A stretch of DNA of 64,000 nt, from contig KV918872.1 in NCBI GenBank assembly GCA_002049455.2, positions 1-64,000 on the forward strand, in the 5' to 3' direction. The position numbers and the translations under genes were made by a program. Shown here piece by piece: positions 24,014-36,600 of this stretch. The notes below the pieces were generated by a model. That model saw nothing but the letters and a program-made list of their open reading frames with translations. It was not told the origin of the DNA and did no database searches. Within the stretch, counting starts at the first letter, position 1; each line of letters starts with the position of its first letter. The DNA comes from Porphyra umbilicalis. Taxonomy: Eukaryota > Rhodophyta > Bangiophyceae > Bangiales > Bangiaceae.

Positions 24014-25724
24014 ATGGGACTCGAGGTCCGGGAAGTCGGGCCGATCGAAACGCCAAGACATCGAGACACGGTTTACTTGCCGGCGACGACGGTGCCTCCC
24101 ACCGTCGTCGCCCTTCGTCCTAATAGGGCGGAAACCGTCGCCCAGGCCCAATTTCCCCAAATGGGAATTGACCCGGGCCGTCACCAACCAATGCAAATAA
24201 TTCCCTCCATGCATGTCAAGTCCCCCGAGGCGATCATTACAGACGAGGAGGAGAATCCGTCCCGCGCGCAACGCGCTGCACCCGCCGCGTGGCGCTCGGT
24301 CGGCCGTCGCCTGCCGCGCCCTCTCGGGCGCGCCAGCGCCCTCTTGGGCGCGCCAATCCGGCCTCCCGCGGGGCCCGCGTGCCGGGCGCGCCGGGTCAGG
24401 TACGCTCCCCGGGAGGCCCGAGCCGGTCAGCGGGGCCGCCCCCTCGCCCCGGTCCCCGGGTCGCCGCCCCGTCGGCCACCGCCGCCGCCGGCGTCGCCAC
24501 CCCACGTCGGGTACCACTTCCCCCGGCGTCCCCGCGGTGGCCCCCTGGCGCATAGGGGGCCCCGTTGTACTACATCCCCCTCGGCCGAGATGGAGCCGTC
24601 CTTGGCGACGCCCCCCGCCGGCACCGTCGGGGCTCCGTCCCCCGCGCCCCCTTCGTTCCCGTCCACGGCGGCGGCCGCTCCGGGGTCGGCGTCGGCGTGC
24701 GTCGCGCCGACCACGTCGGGACCACCCGGGCGCCGCCCGACCGTCCCCGTCCTTCCGTCGGTGCCGCCGGGCATGCGGCTCCCGTATGAACCGAAGGGCC
24801 GGGAGCGGCGGAAGCCGCCTCGCCCAGCGGGCGCCGCCGCCGCGGCCAGCGCCGGGGCCGAGACCGCGACTTGCCTGGCGCCCGCGGCCGGCCCGGGCCC
24901 TGCTCCTTCCTCCAGCGGGGGTTCCGCGGTCGTGCCGGAGGAGCGCCCGCCGTGGTTGAGGCAGTCGGCCCCCGCGCTCCCGCCACGCCCGGCGCCGCCC
25001 GCCGTCCGAGCGTGGCTCGCCCCGCTGGGGCCGACCATGGCCTCGGCCGACTGGCCGCTGGTCAGCGACGTCTTCCTCTCGGCTCGTCCTCACGACGCAG
25101 GCGAGGCAGCCGCCGTGTGGCGGGCCTTCAAGGAGTTCGCCAAGGTGACGGGGTACGGTACCCGGCCGGCAACCGAGCGCGACTTCGCTTCCATCGTCCG
25201 CTCCGTCGGAAACAGCGCGGCGTGGCTGCGCTGCATGTTGCGGTAAAATTCGGGGTGGGTGCTCTCGGTCCCGCACCCCGCGGCCGAGCTCCCGTTCGTC
25301 GCCGGCGAAGAGAAGTACGCCTACCTCTAGGACTGGCATACACGCCTTCGTCACCGCCATGCGGTCCCGTTCGGTCACTCCTTGGCGCTTGCCAACTTCG
25401 GGGGCGTGGGCGCCCTGATCGCCTTGGCGTCGGTGGGCCCCGCGACCGCCCCGGCGGACTTCGCGTTGAAGGCCGCGCGCCGCGCGCGCGGCGAGCTCGT
25501 AAGCGCCCGACGGGCGGGGCACGTGGCCATCTTCCTGTTTGTCCGTTCCGGCATTGCCTTGAAGCCGGCGCGTGCCCCCTTGCCGCCGGCAATGGTCACG
25601 CGGTGTGCGACGCCGCGGCTGCTGACAAATGAGTACCCGCCCGTTGGGCACCAGCAGGAGTCGCTGTTCAAGGAGTTCCCCTGGCACCACATTCAGGGCA
25701 CGGCCTACGTCATGCTGACAGCCG
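24014..25724 (+). CDS. GC-rich ORF of an unidentified repeat family (copy 2), ended by a copia insertion
   Basis: The plus frame from 24014 is open to 25246. Its most protein-like part follows the methionine near 25036 (ADWPLVSDVFLSARPHD, then EAAAVWRAFKEFAKVTGYG), with codons ending mostly in G/C. A second protein-like segment (25382-25720; SLALANFGGVGALIALASVG and ESLFKEFPWHHIQGTAYVML) follows in a different frame and is cut by the copia LTR at 25725. The part 24130-24575 recurs at 54868-55345, so this is repeat-derived. A 737-codon minus-strand frame over the same DNA is a GC-driven shadow. I do not recognise the family; retroelement gag or a DNA-transposon ORF are both possible. Confidence 0.35.
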
Positions 25725-28700
25725 TGTTGAATCGCAGAGGGGATAGGGGTTGGGGGACCACGGCGACGTGGTTGAGTGGCTTGAGCTTGTGTGTGTGTGT
25801 GCGAACGTGCTTTGTTGGTTGTCCTCAGGATCGCCCGCCTCTCGCAACCGAGAGCACCTCTCAAATAGCCCCCACCGGCCCAAGTGCTCCCCCCTCTCGC
25901 GCCCACACCGACGCCCACGCCCTCGCGCCAAATCGAATCACACACCAAATCAAAAGCCACTAGAGCAAAGCCAAGATCAAATCCAAAACATGCCAAAAGT
26001 AACGCCCCAAGATGATCCAACACAAATGTGTGCAACTTGACCACGTCTTGCAAATGTGCCATGTGGGGTACCGTAAGGGTCACCGACCATCGTCCAACCG
26101 CTAGCCGCCAGTGGAGTCCGCAACGACCATCACAGTCCAACACTCCCTCTTGCTTGTTTCCGCGGCGGTTCTTGTATTCAGCAAAGCCCCATGGCGTCGA
26201 CATGCTTGTCGTGCTTGGTTTTGCCGAGCTCCTTCGTCATCGGGTCCGCCACCATGTCGTCCGTTGCACAATGCTCCCGTGTAACCTTTTCCGTCGTGAT
26301 GGCCTCGCGCACAAAGCGGTAGCGAATGTCGATGTTCTTCGTGCGCTTGTGCTCGACGGGGTTCTTGGAGAAGTCAATGCACCCGCTGTTGTCGACCTTG
26401 ATGTTGATCGGCCTGCCCGAGATCGCCGTCCGCAGCCCTTCAGTTGCCACGCTTTGCACGAGCTTGTTGAGCCAAACAGCTTCCTTGCTGGCCTCACATA
26501 GAGCCATGTACTGGGCTTCCATCGTCGACAGCACCACCGTCTTCTGCAACTTAGAACCCCAGCTGACGGCTGCTCCGCCAAAGATGAAGGTGAATCCCGT
26601 CGTGGAACGTCGCGTCTCGTGCTCACCCGCCTGTTCGGCATCAGTAAAGCCTGGTAGAACACAGGAAGAGTTCTTGTCGAAGACCAGCCCCTTGTCCATC
26701 GAACCCTTGACGTACCGTAGAACGCGCTTGATCGCCGCCCAATGCTCCTTGCCGTAGCATGAGACAAACCGACTCAGCTTCCCGATAGCGAAGGCGAGGT
26801 CAGGATGTGTATCGACCATCAGGTACATTAGACTGCCGACGGCTTCGCGGTAGGGCAGCGCGTCGTCGCTCTCGTCGGCCTTGACCAGCTCCAGGCCGAC
26901 CTCCAGCGGCGTTCCGATCGGGTTGCACTCCGCCATTCCCACCTTCTCCAGCACTTGCGCCGCGTACTAGCCCTGCGACAGCTTGAGGGTGCCCAACGCC
27001 TTGTCACGCCTAATCTCTAGCCCGAGAATGACCTTCGCCTCGCCCAGGTCCTTCATCTCAAAACGCTTGTGCAGAGCGTCCTTAATCTTGTAGATCGCCG
27101 CCAGGCTTGATGCCATCAACAGGAGATCGTCGACGTACACCAGGACGATGATGATTTTGCCGTCATTTATGAGGAGGTAGAGGCATGCATCCGGGTCAAT
27201 GTTGTCAGACCCCTGCGACTTGAGGAAGTCGTCGAGCTTGGCGTACCACATCTTGGGAGCTTGCTTCAGCCCATACAGCGCTTGGAGAAGACGACACACC
27301 TTGTCATGATACGTCGGATCGACATACCCGTCTGGCTGCTCCATGTAGACCTCCTCGTCAAGGTCTCTAATGAGGAATGCCGTCTTGACGTCCATCTGAT
27401 GTAGCTCCCACGCGTTCGCCGCCGTCATCGCCAGGATGCATCGGATGCTGGTGAACTGGGCCACCGGCGCGAACGTCTCGTTGAAGTCGAGCCCTTTGAT
27501 CTGCCGGTTCCCCATGACGCACAGGCAGGCCTTGTGCCGCGTCGTTTAGTTCCAGTTCTTGTCAACTTCGTTCTTGACGTTGTGCACCCACTTGCCCTTC
27601 AGCACGCGTCGACTGGCCGGGCGATCCGTCAAGCGCCAAGTCTTGTTCTTGCGGATGGCCTTCATCTCCTCGTCCATGGCAATCTGCCACTTAGCTGATT
27701 CCTGCCCTTGAACGGCTTGCACGTACGTCTTGGGCGCCTCGTGAGCAACCAGACTCACCGGGCGCCAGTACTCGACAGGGGGTCGCCGCGCTCTGCCGCT
27801 CCGACGCAGCGTGTCTTGAGAGCCGCCACAACCTTGATTGTCGTCCGCGGACTTGTCAGATCCATCGTTCTGCTTGTCATCCTTGTCGACATGGTCAGCA
27901 TCCACGTCTTCGCCGTCGCTTGCAGAGCGCAAGCCCGTCTGGACTCCGACGTGTTCGTCTCCGGGAAGCTCCTCTGCAACTTCTGCCACCTCGCTTACGT
28001 TCGTCTCGGCGAACACGACGCTTCGTGCCTTGAAGACCTTGCCGTCGTCGAGGATGACCTTGTACGCCTTGCTGCCGTCGGGATAGCCTAAGAAGACGCC
28101 CCTCGCCGCCTTGTCGCCAAACGTGCCGTCGATGTGACTCATGCGCAGCACTACCCACCATGTCGATCCAAGCACCCGCATGTGGCTAACGTTGGGCGTA
28201 TGTCCGGTCCACAGCTCAAAAGGCCTCTTGCCTACGGGAAGCGCCCGGCTGGTGACGCGGTTCTTGATGTAGACCGCCGTCTTGATGGCACCCGCCCAAA
28301 GATCCTGATCGGCGTCCTTGTGTCGCATCATGGTGCGAGCCATCTCCACGAGAACTCGGTTGAGTCGCTCAGCAACCCCGTTCTGCTGCGGCGTGTCGGG
28401 CACCGTGGTCTGGTGCGACGTGCCGTTCTCATCGTGAAGTGCCTTTATTACGGACGACATGTACTCGCCGCCGTTGTCGGACCGGAGCACCTTGATCTTG
28501 ATTCCCGTGTGCAGCTGGGCCCTCGTCAGCCACTTCTTATACTCAAAGAGCAGATCGCTCTTCTTCTGCAGGAAGACCACCTCTGTCCAGCGGGAGAAGT
28601 CGTCAGTGAAGGTTCCACAGTAGAGCGCACCGCCACGCGACGGCTCCGACATTGGCCCGCCCAGGTCCGAGTGCACGAGCTGCAGGCGCTTGCTGACGCG

Positions 28701-30364
28701 ACCTCCTCCTGCACTAGGCATAGGCGTGATAGCCGCCTTCCCATACACGCACGGCTCGCAGACGTCCTTGACCGCCATGGCAGAGCACATGAGTCCATCG
28801 ATGTCCTTGTTCTTGATCATCCGCTTAACGCCAGCCACGTTGATGTGCCCAAGGCGCTCATGCCAGAGCTGAAGAGAGGCCACCGCAGCAATATCCCACA
28901 GTGGGGCAATGTCCAGGTGGTAGAGCCCACTCTTCCGCGTGCCGCACGCAGCGACCTTGTCGCATATCTTGATGATCGTCTTACCGCCCTTGAATGACAC
29001 TTCCGCATTGCGCTCCTCCATCATGCCGACCGACATGAGATTGAAGCCCATTGTAGGAACATGGAGCACCTTCTCCAACTTGATCTTGCGCGTCTTGCCG
29101 TGAACGATGACATTGAGCACGACGGTTCCGACGCCCGCCGTGGCTACGAACCCCTTGTCACCCATCGTGACGCTGCGTCCCGTGGTCGTCTGGTAGTCGT
29201 CGAAGCACCCGCGCATCCAGCACATGTGTGCAGACGCCGCAGAATCGACAAGCCACGACTTGGAGATGTCATCAGTGTCAGCCGCATTGCCCACCAGACA
29301 GATGGCGTCGTCGCTGTCGCTACCATCGTCAGCCGCAATCGCGGCCAGCTTCTCCTTGCTCTTGTTCCTGGCCTTAAGCAATGGGCAATCATGAGGGATG
29401 TGCCAAAACTTGTGGCGGCAGTAGCACTCGATCTTGGAGAGGTCACCACGGCGGCCTTGACCTCGATAGTTGGCATTGACGAGTGCCATGTCGCCAATGC
29501 GCTTGGTCGACGGTGACTTGTCCGCCTGCCGCAGCTCCTCCTGAAGCAAACGGCTCTTGAAAAAGTCGGGGCTGAGCTCGTCCTCGCCCTTGGCGTCTAG
29601 AGCCACCAGCAGGTTCTCATACTTTGACGTCAACCCGTTGAGAACGCTCATGGCGACATCCATCTCCGTCACCTCGCCGCCCATGGCCTTGAGGTTCTCG
29701 CAGTAGTGGCGCACGCGGTTGATATAGCCCGGCATGCCCTCGCCGACGGTCATTTCGACGGTGTAGAATTCGCGTCGTGCCTTCATCTTGTTCATCAAAC
29801 TCTCGCGCTGGAAGACGCCTTGCAGGGTTGACCACATTTCCGCCGTCGTCTTGCAGCCCGACACGTGCTCCAGCTGCTCGGACCCAAGGGTGAGCCCGAT
29901 AATGGCGCTCGCCTTCGTGTCTCGACGCTTCCACGACGTCAACTCGCGGTCCTCCGCGTCCTTCGGCGTGCCGTCTTCGTCAAGCATGTCTTCCAGGTCG
30001 CGCAGCGCAAGGACCATCTCGATCCACTGGCGCCACTCGTGGAAGTTCGTCTCCGTAAACTTTTCGATCTTGATGCCGCCCATGCCGGCAGCGCCTCCGT
30101 CCATACTGTCTTCTTGTCGTAGCGCGTGCCGATTTTGCCGAGCCGTGCGCCTCGACCATCACGTCCTTGAACCACCTTGACCTCGTCTTCTTCGCACTTG
30201 TCGCGACCGCCCCGACGCCGTCTGGCACACCTTGCTCTTGTCACAGCCCGGGCTCTGGGCCCATAACCTGTTGAAACGCAGTGGGGATAGGGGATGGGGG
30301 ACCACGGTAAAATGGTTGAGTGGCTTGAGCTTGTGTGTATGTGTGCGAACGTGCTTTGTTGGTT
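25725..30364 (-). mobile_element. Ty1/copia element, nearly full length
   Basis: Minus-strand copia with recognisable parts in the normal order. The incomplete 5' LTR is 30269-30364, the half-tRNA-iMet primer site GGTTATGGGCCCAG is 30255-30268, and gag lies at about 30.1-29.5 kb. A CCHC knuckle sits near 29.4 kb and a protease with WLVDSAASAHM near 29.24 kb. Integrase (HSDLGG, SDNGGEY, PQQNGVAERLN) spans about 28.8-28.2 kb, reverse transcriptase (LVYVDDLLLM) about 27.5-27.0 kb and RNase H about 26.9-26.2 kb. A purine-rich tract at 26143-26155 precedes the 3' LTR, 25725-26142 (418 bp). The coding part looks almost whole with about two breaks. Over the 96 shared bases the LTRs differ at about 8, so the insertion is older than the near-identical 10-kb duplication. 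Confidence 0.93.
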
Positions 30365-33300
30365 TCTTGAATTTTGCTTTTTACAGCAGCAGGGCTTACA
30401 GCGGCGTTGAGCATGACGTTTCAACAAAGCAGGCGAAGAACGCGGTCATCGTGGCCAACATGTTCCTTTTCCGTCTTGGAGTACACGATGACATCGTCGA
30501 GGTAGATGAGGCAGCTTTGCCACTTCACTTCGGAGAGGATGATGTCCAGCGCCCGCTGGAACGTCGCCGGGGCGTTTGTTAAGCCGAACGGCATCCGTTT
30601 GTACTGGTACGCGCTCTCGTGGCAAACGAAAGCCGTCCTATCCCGATCTTCGGGCGCGATGGCAACCTGCTTGTAGCCGGCGTTGCAATCCAACGTCGAG
30701 AAGATGGTCGCCTCGCCGAGGCTGTCAATGCACTCGTCCATCCGGGGCAGCGGGTACGAGTCCTTCTTGGTGACGACGTTCAGCAGTCGGTGATCGACGC
30801 AGAAGCGGAGGGTGCCATCCTTCTTGGGGACTAGCACGACCGGAAATCCCCATTCCGACGACGTCAGTTCGATGACGTCCGCCTCCAGCTGCCGCTTGAC
30901 CTCGGCCGTCTCGGCCTCCCGCGCCGTGTGCCCCGCGCGGCGCGGCGCGAAGCGGACGGGCCGGGCGCCGGCGTTGAGGTCGATGCGGTGTTGGGTGGTC
31001 TTGATGACGTCAAGTGCCTGGCCCGTCCACATTGCCTTGAGCTGGACCAGCATGCGGCAAAGTCGGGTGTGCAGCGCCGGGTCGACGTCCGGTAGGTCCA
31101 TGTCCTCCACTTGCGGGGAAAACGCGGGCGGCGCTGCGGCCGCCACTGCGCCTTTTTCGCCTGGGTCCCGGGGTCGCGCGAGGATCGCGGGCCCACTGCC
31201 CGCGGCCGTCGCCGGGTCCAGGCATCGCCCCGTCGCGGGGTCGTCCCGGGTGCTTAAAACCGCCGCCACGACGCCCTCGGCGGCCGTGGCCGACGTGAAG
31301 GCAGGGGCGGGCGGTGCACCGGGGTGTGCCCTGGGGGGCACCTGTACGACGCCCGTCGTCAGCAACTCGACGTAGCCGACGTTGGCCCCCTGCCGGAGGA
31401 TGACCTTGCGCGCGCCAAAGTTGGTCACGATGACAGGGAAAGATAGCCTTGGCACAATGTCGTGCACGCCGTTGGCGATGGTGACCCCATGCGTTGTGAA
31501 GAGGCGCGAGGCGCCGACCACCTGGCCCAGGCCCCCCCACATAGTCCGCACCCAGACGACCGTGGCCGCCGACGGCGGCAGCCGCGTCTTGTGGGTCCCG
31601 CGGAGAAGGCAGGAGAGGCCCATCGAGAGGTCACCATCGTCCAACGGCCCCCGTAGGGTCGCCGTGACGGACCCGTGCGTCCAACGGACGGAGCTATCCT
31701 GAGGCAGGATGGCGTGGGCGTTGTCGTCGATGAACGTGCAGCCCAAGATGACTGGGACCGACAGGTCGTCGACGGCGAGGAAGGGAACCGGGACGATCCG
31801 TGCGCTCGTCTGGAGCCACAGCGTGACGGTACCGCTAGTGCGTAACCGCGCGTTATTGGCGTGTCGTAGACGTACCTGTTCCTCCCTCTTGGAGGTGACC
31901 ACCTGCCGGAGCCAGTCAGGGGCGAGGGCGTTCCGGCGGACCAAGTTGGGGCCCGCTTTCGTGACGACGACGACGCCGAACGCGAGGAGGGATAGCTTGT
32001 CCAGTCCCAGAGAGGCCACGATGCGGTAGTTGTGCAGACAGAAAAGCAGCACTTCCCCGCCCCCGGACGGGGTGCCCGGCGCGTGCGTGGTGTCCGCGAC
32101 GGCGGTGGCGTGGCGGCGAAAGCGGGTACACACGCGCCGAGCGCGTCCCCCGAGACGCCGTCGGAGCCCCTGCCCTATGCGCGCCCCGTTGGCTGGTTAG
32201 TCCGCCGAGATGGCATCCCCGCCACCCCACGGCAAGGGGTCGCAGTGGCCATGGGCCAGGACCGACGCCGCGACCGGCGGTGACGGAGGGACGGCCTCGG
32301 TGGCCACCGGCGTCGCTGAGACAGGGCGGTGGTCCGGCACGTCCGCCGTCGCGTGGCTGCCCCCCCCGGGCCGCGCGAGGATACGGGGGCAGAAGGCAGG
32401 CGCTGGCGGGAATCCCGCTGAGGCCCGCCGCTTGCGGACCTGGCGCAGGCGGGTCGCCTTGATGTAGCAGTGCCGGTGTGCCTCGAGATGGACGATGTCC
32501 GTGGGCAGCCCACTAAGGGGGCTGCCCCTTACTTGTTTCCCTGGGCGTGGCAGGTGCGGCCGTCCCCATGACCCGCGCTGTCGGCGTCCGCGGTCCACTC
32601 CCCGGAGGAACTCTTCCCGTCGTCGCCTGTTGCTTCCGGGTACGCCCGGTCATCCGTCTCCACAGCGTGGACTAAAGCAGCCGTGCCCGGCGGGACGGTC
32701 CCATTGGTGGCGCCGGCTGGCGGTACCGGTAGAACCGGCTGTCCCACACCCAGGGGCAGGGGTACCCGCAGCGCTGGTCCCCGCCCGTTGCGGTGTGCCG
32801 CGACTGCCTCGCGCAGCGCGCGTCCGTGGGCCCGCACCTCGGGAGACTGGGCGGGGCACTCCCACACCCAGTGCCCCAGGTGGCCACAGAAAGAGCAGGC
32901 ATCCCGCCGACGGGGCGGGGGCCCCGCCTCGGGTGCCTCGCCCCATCCGCCGCCACGCGGTGGAGGCGCCCCGCCGCGGGGAAACCGCGGAGGGCGGTCC
33001 GAGTGCGGGAAGACGGTTCCCGCCCGCGGAGGCGCCGGGTTGCCCGGCGCCAGGGTACCGCGCCTGCGCCCCGCCCCCGTGTGAACGGGGTACAGCTCCG
33101 GGCGCCCGCCCCATGCAGGCTGCTGTTGCCAGCCCGACGCGTGCGGCCGTCTGTCCACCGGTAATACCAAGACTTCACCCGGGGACCCGTTCTCAACGGG
33201 CGCTCCCGAAGCGGCCAAGACCGCGGCCTACTGGGCCCGCTCCGCCTCGGTACCGTAGTCCGTGACGGACAGAGCAGTTGCGGCCGAGGCGGCTCCCACC

Positions 33301-33644
33301 GGGAGGGCGACGGACGCCGCCGGCCGGGTCCGACGGGGCTCCCTTTCTTCGCCGCCGACCGACCGGGAGGTGCTTCCCTTGGGCTTGGCCTGGAGCTTGA
33401 CCCCCCGGGCCTCCTGGGTGGCTGCTCCCGTCTTGGCAAGGGACTTGCGCAGCTTGGGAAAGGTCCGGCCCTGGGTGTTGAAGTTCCGCCCCAGGGCCCG
33501 GCATTCACGTCCGACGCCCTTGAGGAGGATACTCTCCAGCTCGGCCTCTTGTAGGACCGAGCTCAAGGCACAATTAGCATCGGGGATGCGGTTCGCAAAC
33601 TCGTGCTTGTCTTTCCACTTCTCTTGGGATGCTTGAATGAGGGA

Positions 33645-36600
33645 TGTGAAACGAGCGGTAGTTGGGTAGACGCGTTACTTTACTCGAGAGCGGTCTGAGG
33701 CGCGAGGCCAGCAGGCTCTTAAACCCTCCCTGTGCCTCTCTCGCCACGTTCTGCCGGCGCACTCCCCAGCCAGCGCAGTGCTCCCTCCCTTGAAGGGTAC
33801 ATGCTCTCCCCACCTTACAAATCGCGACGCCCCTCGATGACCCCACGAGAATCTTTCCGAGCTCAGCTCCAAAAGCAGCTGCCCTCAATATACAAGTACA
33901 AGTAATTACATCACATTGTTACAGCAATGGATGACCATGGCACAGCCAAACAAGCCGATGACCGCATAAGTACTCCTGGAACTATCCAGGCAGTCCGCGG
34001 TAACTCCTACTTACCTACGCGGGCTTGGGGGGCTGCCTCAACACTTTCCGAGCGCCCCACAGTCCGCGCCATGGAAGCTCCGTCACGGCCAGGGTGCGAG
34101 ATCTTTCGCCAACATCCGCGATCGACAAAACGGCCAAGTCGATCTCATCGACTTGGCCGAAATCAGGTCAACTCGGTGGGAGCAGTAGGCCTACTGCTCC
34201 CACCAAGTCGACCCGATTTTGGCCAAGTAAAATCGACCTCGGCCAAAATCGCCAAAATCACCATCGACGTGAAGCAGACGTCGAGGTGAGTACAGCGCAC
34301 CCGGGTGCGTCTCGAACGGAGACGATCCGGCGCATCGGCGGCCCGTCAATGTCTGCTCGCTGGGAGCAGTAGGCCTACTGCTCCCGGCCAAAATCGGGGC
34401 CCACTACTTCCGGCCAAAATCGACCAGATTCGACTTGCACCAAAATCGATTCGGGCCCGTCGGGAGCAGTAGGCCTACTACTTCCGGCCAAAATCGACCA
34501 AAATCGACTGGCACCAAATTCGACTCGTGACGGTCGGGAGCAGTAGGCCTACTGCTCCCGGCCAAACGGCCCAAAATCGACTGGGGCAAAATGTTGTCGG
34601 GCGATCGCCGGGAAGCCGCGGCTGCGCCACTGGACACCCCCAGTGGCGCCACAGCGCCCCAGGACGGTCCCAACCGGCCGTCCCCCCAAAGCAACAGCGC
34701 CCCATCGCCGGCCCCAAACAAGTGGAGGGTAGCCCGACCGTCCACGACTGGCACCGGCCCGCGGCGAGGTCCACGGAGGTCGCTGCCGCGAATCCGGGAC
34801 CGCGCCACTGGACGCCTCCAGTGGCGCCATGGCGCCTCAGCAATCGCCCAACAGGGGGTCGCCCGGCCTGGCGCCCCGCTCAGCCGCGCCCAGGTCTTTG
34901 CCAACCCCGACGGCAGCCCGGAAAGCCGTGAACGCCGGCGACGGCAGCGGCTTGGTGAGCGCATCCGCCGGCATGTCGGCCCTCGGGAGGAAGTAGAAGG
35001 CGACATCCCCGCGCGCCTGGTAGTCAAGAACCATGTGGTAGGCGACGTCGACATGCTTGGTCCGCCCCGTCGCCTCGGGGTTGTTGACCAGCGCCAGGCA
35101 GGACTGGTTGTCCTCCCCCATCGCCACGGCTCCACCGTCGACGCCCGGAGCCGACAGCAGCTTGCGTTGCCACAGCGGCTCCTTGGTCGCCATTGCGGTG
35201 GCCACGTACTCGGCCTCGGCCGTCGAGGTGGCCACGGTCGACTGGCGCTTACATGCCCACGCAATTGCCCCGCCATTGCAGGTGAAGACGAAACCGGTGA
35301 TCGAACGACGACCGTCGATGTCGCCGGCCCAGTCGGCGTCGACAAATGCTTGCAGCGGCTCGCTGCCGCTGTAGACCACACCCAGGCGAGTCGTCCCGCA
35401 CAGGTAGCGCAGAACTCCTTTGGCCGCGCGCATGTGGTCCTCCTCAGGGCAGAACATGAAGCGCGACAGCACCCCCACGGCAAAGGCGATGTCTGGCCTC
35501 GTCGTGGTAGACAGGTAGAGGAGGGAGCCTACCAACTCGGCGTAACGGTTGCCCTCTGGCAGCAGGCCCTCCCTTGTCTTGGTCAGCTTGACCCCCGACG
35601 CCATCGGCGTCTTGTTTGGCGTCGCCTTGTCCATCCCGAACGCCTCCAGCAGCGTCGCGGTGTGCCCCGGGTTGCTCAACGTCAGAGTCGTGGCCGCCCG
35701 GTTGCACATGACCTTCATGCCGATAAAGTCCTTGACCTCCCCCATGTCGCGCACCTCAAACTTGGCAGACACAGAGCGCTTGACAGCCTCGACCTCAGTC
35801 AGCTTCTCGCCTGCGACGATGAGGTCGTCGACGTACACGAGGATGAAGATGCACCCGTGCACGGGGTGGTGCCACTCATAGAGGCACGGGTCCACCTTGG
35901 ACCGGACCGCCCCCATCTCTTTGAGCTCTTTGGCGAGCTTGATGCCCCACAGCCGCCCCGCCTGCTTCGTCCCTTAGAGCGCCAGGTTAAGCCGACACAT
36001 CTCCTCCAGTCCCTCCGGTTCGACACCGTCGGGGAGTTTGATGTACATCTTCTTGTCCATCTTGGCGTTAATGAAGGCTGTCTTGACGTCTACATGGTGA
36101 ATCCCCCAGCCCATGGCTGCCGCCACAGCAAAGAGAGCACGTGTCGTGGCCGCGTTGGGTACCGGGGCCCACGTCTTGTCAAAGTCTGGTCCGGGCACCT
36201 GGTTGAACCCTTGGGCCACGAGTCGAGCCTTGTAGCGCGTGGGCTTGCCCTCCGCGTCGTGCTTGATGTCGAACACGAATCGCGTCTTGATGGCCTTGTG
36301 CTTCTTGTTGTTCCCGTTGGTCTTGGACCAGGTGCCAAGGGGCTGGTGTGCCGCCACCTCCTCCTTAATGGCCTGCTTCCACAGCGACCAGTCAGGACGA
36401 GCGCGCGCCTCCTTCTCGTTTGCAGGCGGCTTGTGCAAGTCCCAGCCCGCCTCAGCCGCGGAAGCGTTACCGCTTGCCAAGTACGCCTTGGGTTCCTTCT
36501 CCCACCATGTTACCTTGGGAGCTGGCTTGCGCTTCGAGCTACGAGGCCCCGGTGTGACGCTGTCACTGGCCGCAGGTGCTTGCGTAGCGGCGGGTGTCGA

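Larger units (their letters stand above)
15103..25250. repeat. Direct duplicate segment, copy 2
   Basis: Second copy of the segment at 1-10102. Homopolymers are usually one base longer here, and open frames are correspondingly longer; for example the plus-strand ORF at 21720-23123 is intact here and split in copy 1. At the right, sequence continues past the duplicated part (25251-25724) into a copia element. Copy 1 enters a gap there, followed by the 5' end of a clearly diverged copia copy. Copy 2 should be preferred for annotation. The matching part starts at 15103 only because copy 1 is cut by the window edge. Confidence 0.95.

Noticed and set aside
23990-26203. 737-codon minus-strand frame
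   Set aside because: It runs antisense to a more protein-like plus frame and crosses a copia LTR; Arg/Gly-rich composition marks it as a GC shadow.
34404-35483. 359-codon minus-strand frame in the second copia
   Set aside because: It overlaps the real RNase H frame and then runs over the palindrome cluster; a compositional shadow.
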